The notes beneath the pieces are model-generated. The model searched no databases and was not told the DNA's origin. It saw only the letters and a list, made by a program, of their open reading frames with translations. The position numbers and the translations under genes were made by a program. This document shows positions 7,898 to 15,918 of a DNA stretch of 23,327 bases, one piece after another; position 1 is the stretch's first letter, and every line of letters starts with the position of its first letter. This DNA is from DASVWH01 sp036389715. Lineage in GTDB: Bacteria > Acidobacteriota > Blastocatellia > Pyrinomonadales > Pyrinomonadaceae. Where the stretch lies: the NCBI GenBank assembly GCA_036389715.1, contig DASVWH010000092.1, positions 1-23,327 on the forward strand. The letters are read 5' to 3'.

Positions 7898-9067
7898 GTG
7901 TCTACATCGCCCACTCTTTTTCGTCTCGCTGCGCGGCTGGACGAGGTCGGCTTCTCCGACATTGTCAAAGTCCGTAACAAGATTATGGAGCTGCGCGCCG
8001 CCGGGGCCTCCGTTTACCAGTTTGAGGGCGGCGAACCCTTCAGCAATACCCCGGACCAGATCAAAGAGGCCATGACGCGCGCTCTCGCCGAGAATCGGAC
8101 ACGCTATGCGCCCTCTTCGGGCATCATGGAGCTGCGCGCGGCCATCGCCGAAAAGCTGCGCGAGCGCAACCGCATCCCGGCCCGCGAGGACGACGTGATA
8201 GTCCTCAACGGCGGCATGCAGGGCCTGCACGGCGCTTTCCAGTCGGTCATCAACCCTGGCGAGGCCGTCCTGGTCTTCTCTCCCTACTGGACGCCCATCA
8301 AAGACCTGATAGCACACTGCGAGGGCTCGACCATTCTTGTGCCGACGGCCGAGGCCAGGCGCGAGGGATTCGCCGCGACGCTGGCCCGTTACACGACCCG
8401 GCAGACGCGCGCCATCTACTACAACACGCCGCAGAATCCGTCGGGCGTCGTCTTCACGCGCGAGGAGGCGGAGGCCGTCGCACAGTTTGCGCGCGAGCGC
8501 GACCTGGTCGTGATTGCCGACGAAGCCTACGAAGATTTGGTCTACGACGGCGAGCACGTCTCCATCGCCTCGCTCGAAGGCATGATGGAGCGGACCATCA
8601 CTTCCTTTACGCTCTCGAAATCTTACTCGATGACGGGCTGGCGGCTGGGCTACGCGGTCGCGGCCGAGCCCTGGATGACGGGCCTCAAAAAGACGACGCT
8701 CTATTCCACCAACGGCGTCTCCACGCCGACGCAGTGGGCGGCGCTGGCGGCTTTCAGCATGCCGCCGGACTTCCTGGAAAGCTCGCGCGCCGCATACCGC
8801 CAGCGCCGCGACCTGCTGCTGGCGGGCTTAAACGAGCTGGGGCTGACCTGCCCGAGCCCGGCCGGGGCCTTCTACGCCTTTCCAGACGTGACGCGCATCG
8901 AAGGCGACAGCCGCAAGGCCGCCGACATCCTGCTCGAACGCGCACAGGTCGCCACCGTCCCCGGCGTCGTCTTCGGCGAGCACGGCGAGGGTCACCTGCG
9001 CTTTTCATTCTCGACCTCCCTGGAGACCATCGAAGCCGGACTCGACTCGCTCCGCCGCAATCTCTAA
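7898..9067 (+). CDS. Class I/II PLP-dependent aminotransferase, AspAT-like (389 aa)
   Basis: A fold-type I aminotransferase. It has the N-terminal FEGGEPFSNTPDQI, the cofactor stretch YYNTPQNPSGVVFTREE, VIADEAYEDLVYDG (Asp contacting the pyridine nitrogen) and the Schiff-base lysine Lys241 in SFTLSKSYSMTGWRLGYA, with a C-terminal RFSFSTSLETI containing the substrate-carboxylate Arg. Closest in feel to bacterial aspartate or aromatic aminotransferases, which move amino groups between amino acids and 2-oxoglutarate; the exact amino acid cannot be told. I chose GTG 7898 since it gives the family's usual length. TGGAGG lies 13 nt upstream, which is long, and an in-frame TTG at 7886 is too close to it. 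The frame is open to 7769 but the added residues look non-coding. thiL follows 34 nt later. Confidence 0.88.
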   Translation: MSTSPTLFRLAARLDEVGFSDIVKVRNKIMELRAAGASVYQFEGGEPFSNTPDQIKEAMTRALAENRTRYAPSSGIMELRAAIAEKLRERNRIPAREDDVIVLNGGMQGLHGAFQSVINPGEAVLVFSPYWTPIKDLIAHCEGSTILVPTAEARREGFAATLARYTTRQTRAIYYNTPQNPSGVVFTREEAEAVAQFARERDLVVIADEAYEDLVYDGEHVSIASLEGMMERTITSFTLSKSYSMTGWRLGYAVAAEPWMTGLKKTTLYSTNGVSTPTQWAALAAFSMPPDFLESSRAAYRQRRDLLLAGLNELGLTCPSPAGAFYAFPDVTRIEGDSRKAADILLERAQVATVPGVVFGEHGEGHLRFSFSTSLETIEAGLDSLRRNL

Positions 9068-9084
9068 GGGCAAGCCCGACGACC

Positions 9085-9126
9085 GGCAGGAAGGAGCAGG
9101 GATGAAGGATGAAGGAAGCGGCAAGA
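9085..9126 (+). repeat. Heptad repeat overlapping thiL start
   Basis: Six units in 7-nt phase: GGCAGGA, AGGAGCA, GGGATGA, AGGATGA, AGGAAGC, GGCAAGA, consensus near RGGANGA. The array supplies the Shine-Dalgarno sequence (AAGGAG, 9091-9096) and the thiL start ATG (9102), and encodes the first residues of the protein. Confidence 0.7.
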
Positions 9127-10214
9127 AAGGCCCGCCTCTGCAACCTTCACGCGGCGAGTTCGACTTCATCGAGCGCATCCGGCGACGCGCCGCCAACCGT
9201 CACCCGCGGCGCGCAGCCGCCGGGTCACGCTCCGGTTCGCATCACTCATCACCCGTCACTCATCACTCGTCACTGTCTCAAGGCATCGGGGACGACGCCG
9301 CCGTCATCCGGCAACGCGCCGGACGCGAGACCGTTATCACGACCGACCTCCTGGTCGAAGGGATTGATTTTCGTCTTGCAACGACCCGGCCGCACCTGCT
9401 CGGCTGGCGGGCGCTGGCCGTCTCGCTCTCCGACATCGCAGCGATGGGCGCAGCGCCGCTCTGGTCGCTGCTCTCGGTCGGCGTCCCGCGCGAAATCTGG
9501 GACACGCGATTTCTGGACGACTTCTACAAAGGCTTTTTCGCGCTTGCGGACGAGCACGGCGTGACGCTCGTCGGCGGCGATGTCTCGCGCACGCCCGGCC
9601 GGGTCTTGATTGATTCAATCGTGCTGGGCGAAGTCGTGCGCGGGCGGGCGATTCTGCGTTCGGGCGCGCGTCCCGGCGATCACATCTTCGTCACGGGGAG
9701 CCTCGGAGGCGCGGCTGCCGGGTTAAGGCTGATGGACGGCGGCGCGGGTTTAAGTGAGCGAAGACCCCGTTCGTCGGCCGGGCGCGCCGTCGAGCAGCTG
9801 CTGCTCCGCCAGTTGTGTCCAGTGCCGCGCGTGCGCTGGGGCCTGACGCTCGGCGAGGAGCGCCTGGCGGCGGCGATGATTGACATCAGCGACGGGCTCT
9901 CTTCGGACCTCGCGCACCTCTGCCGCGAGAGCCGTGTCGGCGCGCGCATCGAAGCCGCGCGGATTCCCTTTGACCCGCTGATCGCAGAGACCCTTGAACG
10001 CTCGCTGGACCCGCTCTGGCTCGCCCTGCACGGCGGCGAAGATTTCGAGCTGCTGTTGACGGTTCGCCCGCGCGACCTCTCGCGTCTGCCGCGCAGAGTC
10101 GGCGGCGTGCCCCTGACCTATCTCGGCGACGTGACCGCCGAGCCGGGAAGGATTCAAGTCATCACGGCCTCCGGCACGCGTGAATTGGAGGCGGGCGGCT
10201 TCCGTCACTTCTAA
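9102..10214 (+). CDS. thiL: Thiamine-monophosphate kinase
   Basis: ThiL phosphorylates thiamine monophosphate to thiamine diphosphate with ATP. Family motifs occur in order: GEFDFIERI (residues 18-26), GIGDDAAVI (61-69, Mg/ATP site), TTDLLVEGIDF, ALAVSLSDIAAMGA, GGDVSRTPG, FVTGSLGGAAAGL, MIDISDGLSSDL and LHGGEDFELLLTV. The ATG at 9102 has AAGGAG five nt upstream. Unusually, 43 residues separate GEF from GIGDD, roughly twenty more than I recall for E. coli ThiL. The extra stretch is Arg/Ala/Ser-rich and includes HHSSPVTHHSSLS, encoded by a heptanucleotide array. The insertion precedes the catalytic core and keeps frame, so activity is probably retained. It lies between the aminotransferase and cysS on the same strand; no TPP riboswitch is seen. 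Confidence 0.93.
   Translation: MKDEGSGKKGPPLQPSRGEFDFIERIRRRAANRHPRRAAAGSRSGSHHSSPVTHHSSLSQGIGDDAAVIRQRAGRETVITTDLLVEGIDFRLATTRPHLLGWRALAVSLSDIAAMGAAPLWSLLSVGVPREIWDTRFLDDFYKGFFALADEHGVTLVGGDVSRTPGRVLIDSIVLGEVVRGRAILRSGARPGDHIFVTGSLGGAAAGLRLMDGGAGLSERRPRSSAGRAVEQLLLRQLCPVPRVRWGLTLGEERLAAAMIDISDGLSSDLAHLCRESRVGARIEAARIPFDPLIAETLERSLDPLWLALHGGEDFELLLTVRPRDLSRLPRRVGGVPLTYLGDVTAEPGRIQVITASGTRELEAGGFRHF
9241..9275 (+). repeat. Heptad array inside thiL coding region
   Basis: Five contiguous 7-mers: ATCACTC, ATCACCC, GTCACTC, ATCACTC, GTCACTG. Three heptads equal seven codons, so the peptide repeats with a seven-residue period (HHSSPVT, HHSSLSQ). Confidence 0.9.
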
Positions 10215-10315
10215 AAACTCCTGACGCCTGAAGAGCGCCGGGTCGCAGGGAAGATTTGACTATCGCTCGCGGACACAGCATCATCTCTTCCAGCGCGGAA
10301 AACCGGGATAGAGAG

Positions 10316-11716
10316 ATGCTCAAATTTCACAACACACTTTCAGGCCAGGTGGAAGAGTTTCGCCCGCTCGTCGAGGGAGAGGTGCGGATGTATTACTGCG
10401 GCCCGACGGTCTGGGACTACGGGCACATCGGCAATTTCCGCTCGGCCATCTTCACGGACATCCTGCGCCGCTATCTACAGTTCAAGGGCTACCGCGTGAC
10501 ACACGTGATGAACATCACGGACGTGGAAGACCGCATCATCGCGCTCTCGCAGAAGAACGGCGTGACGATTGACGAGTACACTGCGAAATACATCACTGCG
10601 CTCTGGGAGGACTTCGACGCGCTCGGATGCGCGCGGCCCGACATCGTGCCGCGCGCCACGCGTCACATTCCAGAGATGGTCTCGCTGATTCGGCGGCTCG
10701 AAGCGCGCGGCCACGCCTACAGGTCCGAGGATTCGATCTATTACCGGATCAGCTCGTTTGCGGAATACGGCAAGCTCTCGAAAATCAACTTCGCGGGCAA
10801 CATCGCGGGCGCGAGCGAGCGTGTGGACACGGACAAGTACGAGAAGGAAGACGCGCGCGACTTTGCGCTCTGGAAGGTCGCCGAGACGCCGGACGAGCCA
10901 GCCTGGGAGACCGAGCTTGGCCGCGGACGCCCGGGCTGGCACATCGAGTGCTCGGCGATGTCCATGAAGTACCTGGGCGAGACCTTCGACATCCATGCCG
11001 GGGGCATCGACCTCGTCTTTCCGCATCACGAAAACGAGATCGCGCAGAGCGAAGGCGCGACGGGCCAGACCTTCGCGCGCTACTGGATTCACTTCGAGCA
11101 CTTGAAGGTCAACGGCGAATCCATGTCCAAGTCCAAGGGCAACTACTACACCTTCCGCGATATTACGGCGCATGGATTTGCGCCCGTTGCCGTCCGCTAT
11201 TTTCTGCTCAGCGTGCCCTACCGCAAGCAGCTCAACTTCACCTTCGAGGCCCTGCGCGGCGCGGAGAAGACCGTCATGGGCCTGCGCGATTTCCGCTCGC
11301 GGTTGCAGGAGGCGCGGGTCGAAGCGGGCACAAACGAACGCCTGCGCGAGACGGCGGCCCGCGCGCTCGAAGAGTTCGAGACCGGGATGGACGACGATTT
11401 CAACACGTCTGTCGCGCTCGCCGCCCTGCACAACCTGGCGCGCGAAGTGAACACGGCGCTGGCCGACCACGCCGTGCTGGAAGAGAACAAGCGCGAGCTG
11501 CTGGCGCTGCTCGACCGTTTCAATACAGTGCTCAATATCTTCGCAGATGACCGCGCCGAGCTGCTCGATGCCGAGATTCAATCGCTGATTGACGACCGCC
11601 AGGAGGCGCGCCGTCGCCGGGACTTTGCGCGGGCCGACGAGATTCGCGACCAACTGGCGGCGCGCGGCATCACGCTCGAAGACAAAAAGGACGGCGTGCG
11701 TTGGAAACGGCGTTGA
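10316..11716 (+). CDS. cysS: Cysteinyl-tRNA synthetase
   Basis: A class I aminoacyl-tRNA synthetase charging tRNA-Cys. Signatures: zinc Cys28 in MYYCGPTVWDYGHIGN with HIGN at 37-40, HIECSAMSMKYLG (zinc Cys), FPHHENEIAQSEG (zinc His and Glu), and the second ATP motif as ESMSKSKGN (about 268-276). The first Lys of KMSKS is replaced by Ser269, while the catalytic KS pair is kept. The C-terminal DALR and anticodon region is present, ending KDGVRWKRR; 466 aa is normal. I chose ATG 10316 because MLKFHNTLSG is the standard N-terminus; an upstream TTG at 10256 would add 20 unrelated residues. It follows thiL by about 100 nt and is probably co-transcribed with it. Confidence 0.97.
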   Translation: MLKFHNTLSGQVEEFRPLVEGEVRMYYCGPTVWDYGHIGNFRSAIFTDILRRYLQFKGYRVTHVMNITDVEDRIIALSQKNGVTIDEYTAKYITALWEDFDALGCARPDIVPRATRHIPEMVSLIRRLEARGHAYRSEDSIYYRISSFAEYGKLSKINFAGNIAGASERVDTDKYEKEDARDFALWKVAETPDEPAWETELGRGRPGWHIECSAMSMKYLGETFDIHAGGIDLVFPHHENEIAQSEGATGQTFARYWIHFEHLKVNGESMSKSKGNYYTFRDITAHGFAPVAVRYFLLSVPYRKQLNFTFEALRGAEKTVMGLRDFRSRLQEARVEAGTNERLRETAARALEEFETGMDDDFNTSVALAALHNLAREVNTALADHAVLEENKRELLALLDRFNTVLNIFADDRAELLDAEIQSLIDDRQEARRRRDFARADEIRDQLAARGITLEDKKDGVRWKRR

Positions 11717-11793
11717 CAATGCCGCCGGCCGGATGCAAGATATGGGCCGCCGGACAACAGATGTCAGGCCCTCGCTCGCACGTTTGTCCGGCG
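11713..11793 (+). promoter_or_regulatory. Possible promoter and 10-bp dyad between cysS and aminotransferase
   Basis: TTGACA (11713-11718) overlaps the cysS stop and is followed after 17 nt by CAAGAT (11736-11741), a weak -10. Just downstream CGCCGGACAA (11748-11757) pairs with TTGTCCGGCG (11784-11793) over a 26-nt loop without a U-tract. This may be a promoter plus operator for the class III aminotransferase, or the end of the cysS transcript. The remaining gap to 11967 shows nothing else firm. Confidence 0.35.
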
Positions 11794-11967
11794 TCCGTTA
11801 GCTGAAAATCCATTCTCCTATGTTCTACGACCGCGACACACATTTCCGCCCGCTCGACACCCGCGCCAATCTCTTCGCGGACTAGCTGCGCTCATCCTCC
11901 GGCCGCAGTTTTTCAAACGATTCGACCATAAAAGTCACCCTCGCTTTTAAGGACCCAAGGAGAGATT

Positions 11968-13326
11968 ATGTCTACGATAGCACCGCCCAAGAGACCGGAA
12001 ATCAAGACCGCGCTGCCCGGACCAAAGGGTCTGGAGATCATCGCGGCCGATCATCAATACGTCACGCCCTCTTACCCGCGCCCTTCCTTCAAGCTCGTCG
12101 CCAGGCGGGCGGCAGGAGTCTGGGTTGAAGATGTGGACGGCAATATTTTCCTTGACTGCAACGCGGGCGTCGCCGTCTGCTCGACGGGCCATTGTCACCC
12201 GGAGGTCGTCAGCGCCATCCAGGAACAGGCCGCGCAGTTGATACACATCTGCGGCACGGACTACTACTACGAGCACATGCCGAACCTGGCACGCAAGCTC
12301 GACGAGCTGGTGCCGGTCGAACGCCCGACGCGCACGCACTTCGCCAACAGCGGGACGGAGGCCGTCGAGACGGCGCTTAAGCTGGCGATGCACGCGACGG
12401 GGCGCGAGAAATTCATCGCCTTCTTCAACAGCTTTCACGGCCGCACGCTCGGCTCGCTCTCTCTGACTTCATCACGGGCGGCACAGCGCAAGGGCTTTCG
12501 CCGTCAGGCCCTGGACGTGACGCACGTGCCTTACGCCAACGCCTTTCGTCATCCCTTCACGGGCGAGCCGACGGACGGAGAGACGGCCAGCCGCGCCTGT
12601 CTCGACTGGATCGAGAATCGTCTCTTTAAGACCACGCTCCCGCCTGAAGAATGCGCCGGGATAGTGGTCGAGGCGGTGCAGGGCGAGGGCGGCTACGTCC
12701 CAGCGCCGAAGGAGTTCCTGCACGGTCTGCGACGAATCTGCGACGAACACGGCATCCTCCTGATCGTTGACGAAGTTCAATCGGGGATGGGGCGCACGGG
12801 TAAGATGTTCGCCAGCGAGCACTACGATCTCAAGGCCGACATCGTCTGTATCGCCAAGGGCATCGCTTCGGGGCTGCCGCTCGGCGTCTGCGTTGCGCGC
12901 GCAGACTTGATGGACTGGAAACCCGGCGCTCATGCTTCGACCTTCGGCGGCAATCCCGTAGCCATCGCCGCCGCACTGAAGACCATAGAGCTGCTCGAAC
13001 GCGAGCTTGTAGCCAACAGCGCAAAGGTCGGCGCGTACCTCAAGGAGGGCTTGAACAAGCTGATGAAGAAGCACGATTGCATCGGCGACGTGCGCGGCTT
13101 CGGATTGATGCTCGGCGTCGAGATAGTCGAAGACAGGGGTTCGATGAAGGCTGCGCCGGAGCTGCGCGACCGCATCGAGACGGCCTGCTTCGAGCGCGGC
13201 CTGATTATCCTCGGGGCCGGAGCCAACACGATTCGCTGGTCGCCTCCCCTCATCCTGACGCACGAAAATGTTGACGTGGCCCTGGAGATTTTCGACGAGG
13301 CAATCACGGCATCCAAGAGCAGCTAA
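11968..13326 (+). CDS. Class III PLP-dependent aminotransferase (452 aa)
   Basis: A class III (omega) aminotransferase of the acetylornithine / 4-aminobutyrate group. It has WVEDVDGNIFLDCNAGVAV, the phosphate-site HFANSGTEAVETALKLA, FNSFHGRTLGSLSLTSS, ILLIVDEVQSGMGRTGKMF (PLP-contacting Asp), the Schiff-base Lys297 in CIAKGIASGLPLG, and STFGGNPVAIAAAL. Family members move a terminal amino group of ornithine, lysine or GABA-type substrates to 2-oxoglutarate. The 452-aa length and the extended N-terminal PGPKGLEIIAAD resemble the broad acetylornithine-aminotransferase-like subfamily more than ArgD itself. The neighbours give no arginine or GABA context, so the substrate is undecided. The ATG at 11968 has AAGGAGAG a few nt upstream. 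The gene converges on the PrcB-type lipoprotein gene. Confidence 0.88.
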   Translation: MSTIAPPKRPEIKTALPGPKGLEIIAADHQYVTPSYPRPSFKLVARRAAGVWVEDVDGNIFLDCNAGVAVCSTGHCHPEVVSAIQEQAAQLIHICGTDYYYEHMPNLARKLDELVPVERPTRTHFANSGTEAVETALKLAMHATGREKFIAFFNSFHGRTLGSLSLTSSRAAQRKGFRRQALDVTHVPYANAFRHPFTGEPTDGETASRACLDWIENRLFKTTLPPEECAGIVVEAVQGEGGYVPAPKEFLHGLRRICDEHGILLIVDEVQSGMGRTGKMFASEHYDLKADIVCIAKGIASGLPLGVCVARADLMDWKPGAHASTFGGNPVAIAAALKTIELLERELVANSAKVGAYLKEGLNKLMKKHDCIGDVRGFGLMLGVEIVEDRGSMKAAPELRDRIETACFERGLIILGAGANTIRWSPPLILTHENVDVALEIFDEAITASKSS

Positions 13327-13390
13327 GGGTTGCTCACGACGAGGGCGGTCAGGACCAGAGCGAGGCGGGAAAAGCAGGGCCAGCGGAATC

Positions 13391-13464
13391 AACGGAAAAG
13401 GTTAAGAGGGTCAAAGGAATGGCGGCATTGCCGGTCTTTCCTTCCCCTCTTAACCTTTTCCGTT
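13391..13464. repeat. 20-bp perfect inverted repeat at convergent gene ends
   Basis: Positions 13391-13410 and 13445-13464 are exact reverse complements over 20 nt (core GGAAAAGGTTAAGAGG) around a 34-nt spacer that can add a few inner pairs. It lies 65 nt after the aminotransferase stop and just past the stop of the convergent lipoprotein gene, so it may serve as a shared terminator. No clear 7-nt period is seen here. Confidence 0.85.
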
Positions 13465-13477
13465 CTTCGTGCCGTCG

Positions 13478-14455
13478 TCACATCGGCGCGTCTTCGGACG
13501 GCCTGGATTTCGGCGGCGGCGGCGCGGTGGCTGTGGCTTCCAGCCTGCCCTGCCCGTTAAAGCTGTCCGCGATTCTTGACGGCAGCGATTCAAAAGTGAG
13601 CGCCAGGTTATTCTCGCCTCCGGTCAGGCCGCCCGCGGCGCGAAGCGGGCTGCGCGGCGCATCAATCAGCGAGCCGGGGTCTACGATCAGGCCCGTTAGG
13701 TTCCCGTCGTCATGGACGATGCCGCTGGCCACGTCTTTCAAAGAACGCTCCCTGTCGCCGCCCGCGCTCTTGAGGTCGAAGACGAAGGTCGCCAGATTAC
13801 CCTGGCGCATGATGCCTATCTCGCCTTCGAGCTTGAAACTCTTGCCGCGCCCCGCGATGCCGCCCTGCATCGTAAACTCGCCTGTTTTGAGACGATAAGG
13901 CCGCGCGGCTGCGCGCCATGAGCCGTCCAGCTCAAACGTCAATCCGGTCACAGCGGAGACAGGCACGGAGGCGATCTTGAAGGGCGCGGTTAAAGCCTGC
14001 GTCGTGATTGACCCGCGCGGCGGCGCGGTCGCCGCGATTCGCACGCGGTTCTCCGCAGTCCTGACGATAGAGACGCCGTAGCCTCCCGTCCGGCGCTGGC
14101 CCAGGAAGGCCGCGACCACCGCATTGGACTGAAATTCGGCCGCATTCATCTCGGGCAATTCGTTGACGAGGCGGCGCAGGGCGGCGTAAGTCTCCGCGTC
14201 GCGCGCGACGACGACGAAGGCATCCGTCATCCGGCTGTAGCCGCCCTGGGCCAGAATTTTGAGGTCGCTGTCGCCCGGCTGCCCGTCCCCGCGCACCGGC
14301 GTCGGCGCTGGGGCGGGCGTGGGCTGGTTGTTCGCCTGCGATTGATTGGTATTCTGCGTCCCGCCGCCCGGCTTCTTATCGCACCCGCCGACCGCCGCGC
14401 CGTTGAGCGCAAGTGATAACAGGACGGCAACAAGGCTCGTTCTAATCTTTAACAT
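13478..14455 (-). CDS. PrcB-domain lipoprotein (325 aa)
   Basis: The N-terminus is a lipoprotein signal peptide: KIRTSLVAVLLSLALNGAA followed by lipobox VGGC. A Gln/Asn/Pro/Thr-rich linker follows. The next domain contains TYAALRRLVNELPEMNAAEF and VVAAFLGQRRTGGYGVSIVR, which match the C-terminal domain of PrcB, a protease-complex partner known from Treponema (PrtP complex). The rest is an Ig/beta-type region of unknown role, ending in a proline-rich tail. I chose ATG 14455: AGGAG lies 8 nt upstream, whereas the GTG at 14464 is only 1 nt from it. The protein is probably anchored on the periplasmic side of a membrane. No dedicated protease gene is adjacent; the nearest envelope proteases here are the M48 and retropepsin-like proteins. 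Confidence 0.72.
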   Translation of the reverse strand: MLKIRTSLVAVLLSLALNGAAVGGCDKKPGGGTQNTNQSQANNQPTPAPAPTPVRGDGQPGDSDLKILAQGGYSRMTDAFVVVARDAETYAALRRLVNELPEMNAAEFQSNAVVAAFLGQRRTGGYGVSIVRTAENRVRIAATAPPRGSITTQALTAPFKIASVPVSAVTGLTFELDGSWRAAARPYRLKTGEFTMQGGIAGRGKSFKLEGEIGIMRQGNLATFVFDLKSAGGDRERSLKDVASGIVHDDGNLTGLIVDPGSLIDAPRSPLRAAGGLTGGENNLALTFESLPSRIADSFNGQGRLEATATAPPPPKSRPSEDAPM

Positions 14456-14554
14456 CGCTCTCACTCCTTAGACGGGTTTCGAGTTTCGGTTACGGAATAA
14501 CGGGCCGCGCGCTGGCCCAAACTTCAGGGTTCTGAACTCTAAAGCCCCGGATTA

Positions 14555-15802
14555 TCAGTATCGCTGGGGCGCTCCGCGAACGCACCGGACGGTATCTCGC
14601 GCGATTAGCAACTCTTCGTCGGTCGGAATGACGAAAGCGGCGAGTCTTGAACCGTCGCGGCTGATGAGACCCTCGCCGCCATTGTTCAGGGCGCGGTTGC
14701 GCTCTTCGTCCAGCTCAAGCCCCATCCATTCCAGCCCTTTGCAGATCATGGCGCGCACTTCCGCGGAGTTTTCACCGATGCCCCCTGTAAAGACCAGGGC
14801 ATCCGCGCCGCTCATCGCGGCCAGGTACGCGCCGATGTATTTCCTGGCCCGGTAAGAGAAGATTTCGATGGCCAGGCGGGCGCGCCTGTCGTTGTGTTCA
14901 TGCGCTTCGTCGAGCAGCTCGCGCATGTCGTTGGTCAGACCGGAGATGCCGATGAGCCCCGACTGCTTGTTGAGAATCGTTTCGACCTCCTGCGCCGTCA
15001 GCCCTTCCTTGGCCGCGAGAAAGTCTATGATGGCCGGGTCCATATCGCCGGAGCGCGTGCCCATCACCAGCCCTTCGAGCGGCGTCAGGCCCATCGAAGT
15101 GTCAACCGAATTTCCGGCCCGGATCGCCGCCGCCGAACAACCGTTGCCCAGATGCAGCGTGATGATGTTGGTCCGGTCGCGGGCGATGCCCTGAAGCTGG
15201 CGATAGCGATAGGCGACATAACGATGCGAGGTCCCGTGAAAGCCGTAGCGGCGTATCCGGTGGCGGCGATAGAGTTGATAAGGCAGCGCGTAGAGATAAG
15301 CGTAATCTGGCAGCGTCTGGTGAAAGGCCGTGTCGAAGACGGCGGCCTGCGGGAGTCCCGCGCCGAAGACTTCGCGCGCGGCCGTGATGCCCTTGATGTT
15401 GGCAGGGTTATGGAGCGGCGCGAGGTCTATGCAGTCTTCGATGCCGCGCAGGACTTCGTCCGTGATGAGCACCGAATGCGTGAAACGTTCGCCGCCGTGG
15501 ACGACGCGATGCCCGACTGCCTGAACATCGGCCACGCTGCGGACTTCCGCAATCCCTGAATTCTCCGCACAGGCCCAGCGGATAATCAGCTCGACGGCGG
15601 CGCGCGTATCCCGCAGCGGCGCGGTCGTCCTTTGAGCCTCGCGCCCTTCGGCCTGCAACGTGATGATGGCTTCGCCGCCGACACGCTCGACCGTGCCGCG
15701 CGCGAGCCGCCTGTCCGTATTCCCGGCAATCTGTTCGAGGTCGGTCGCGATCAGTTGAAACTTCACCGAAGAGCTGCCGCAATTGAGCACCAGAATGTTC
15801 AT
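14555..15802 (-). CDS. ackA: Acetate kinase
   Basis: AckA interconverts acetate plus ATP with acetyl phosphate plus ADP. Motifs: NCGSSSVKFQL at the N-terminus, VGHRVVHGGERF, AVFDTAFHQTLPDYAYLYAL, RRYGFHGTSHRYVA, THLGNGCS-like LHLGNGCSAAAI, and FTGGIGENSAEVR. Length 415 aa is near the usual 400. The phosphotransacetylase gene pta, its common neighbour, is absent. The start ATG (15802) is set by the conserved N-terminus, yet no Shine-Dalgarno sequence precedes it: the heptad repeat at 15807 begins four nt upstream. The upstream gene on the same strand is the amidohydrolase, whose end lies on the far side of that repeat. Confidence 0.96.
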   Translation of the reverse strand: MNILVLNCGSSSVKFQLIATDLEQIAGNTDRRLARGTVERVGGEAIITLQAEGREAQRTTAPLRDTRAAVELIIRWACAENSGIAEVRSVADVQAVGHRVVHGGERFTHSVLITDEVLRGIEDCIDLAPLHNPANIKGITAAREVFGAGLPQAAVFDTAFHQTLPDYAYLYALPYQLYRRHRIRRYGFHGTSHRYVAYRYRQLQGIARDRTNIITLHLGNGCSAAAIRAGNSVDTSMGLTPLEGLVMGTRSGDMDPAIIDFLAAKEGLTAQEVETILNKQSGLIGISGLTNDMRELLDEAHEHNDRRARLAIEIFSYRARKYIGAYLAAMSGADALVFTGGIGENSAEVRAMICKGLEWMGLELDEERNRALNNGGEGLISRDGSRLAAFVIPTDEELLIARDTVRCVRGAPQRY

Positions 15803-15806
15803 CGCC

Positions 15807-15918
15807 GGTAAATAGTAAAGGGTAAATCGTCAATGGTAAATCGTGAATAGAGAAAAGCCCTTGTCTTTCTTTTTCCATTCACGATTTACTATTTACCATT
15901 TACGATTCACTATTCACC
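15807..15918. repeat. Palindromic heptad element, NGTNAAT class
   Basis: The left arm (15807-15850) is GGTAAAT, AGTAAAG, GGTAAAT, CGTCAAT, GGTAAAT, CGTGAAT. The right arm (15875-15918), read on the minus strand, is GGTGAAT, AGTGAAT, CGTAAAT, GGTAAAT, AGTAAAT, CGTGAAT. The arms are complementary at about 36 of 44 positions around a 24-nt spacer. The element spans the whole gap between the amidohydrolase and ackA and also covers the last six codons and stop of the amidohydrolase. Confidence 0.93.

Noticed and set aside
9068..9101. TPP riboswitch upstream of thiL
   Set aside because: The gap is 34 nt and lacks the CUGAGA and related conserved core elements.
8754..9196. Minus-strand frames containing FILHPCSFLP and SSFIPAPS
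   Set aside because: These peptides are translations of the heptanucleotide repeat at 9085-9126, not a gene.
10475..11719. 414-codon open frame antisense to cysS
   Set aside because: Long antisense frames are expected in GC-rich DNA. The plus strand has all CysRS motifs, and the antisense translation shows no family motif.
11820..11885. 21-codon ORF MFYDRDTHFRPLDTRANLFAD between cysS and the aminotransferase
   Set aside because: No Shine-Dalgarno sequence, no known match and very short; it may be a gene remnant but cannot be supported.
12472..13392. 306-codon open frame antisense to the class III aminotransferase
   Set aside because: A shadow frame with Arg/Ala/Leu-rich composition and no recognisable domain, under a gene with clear PLP motifs.
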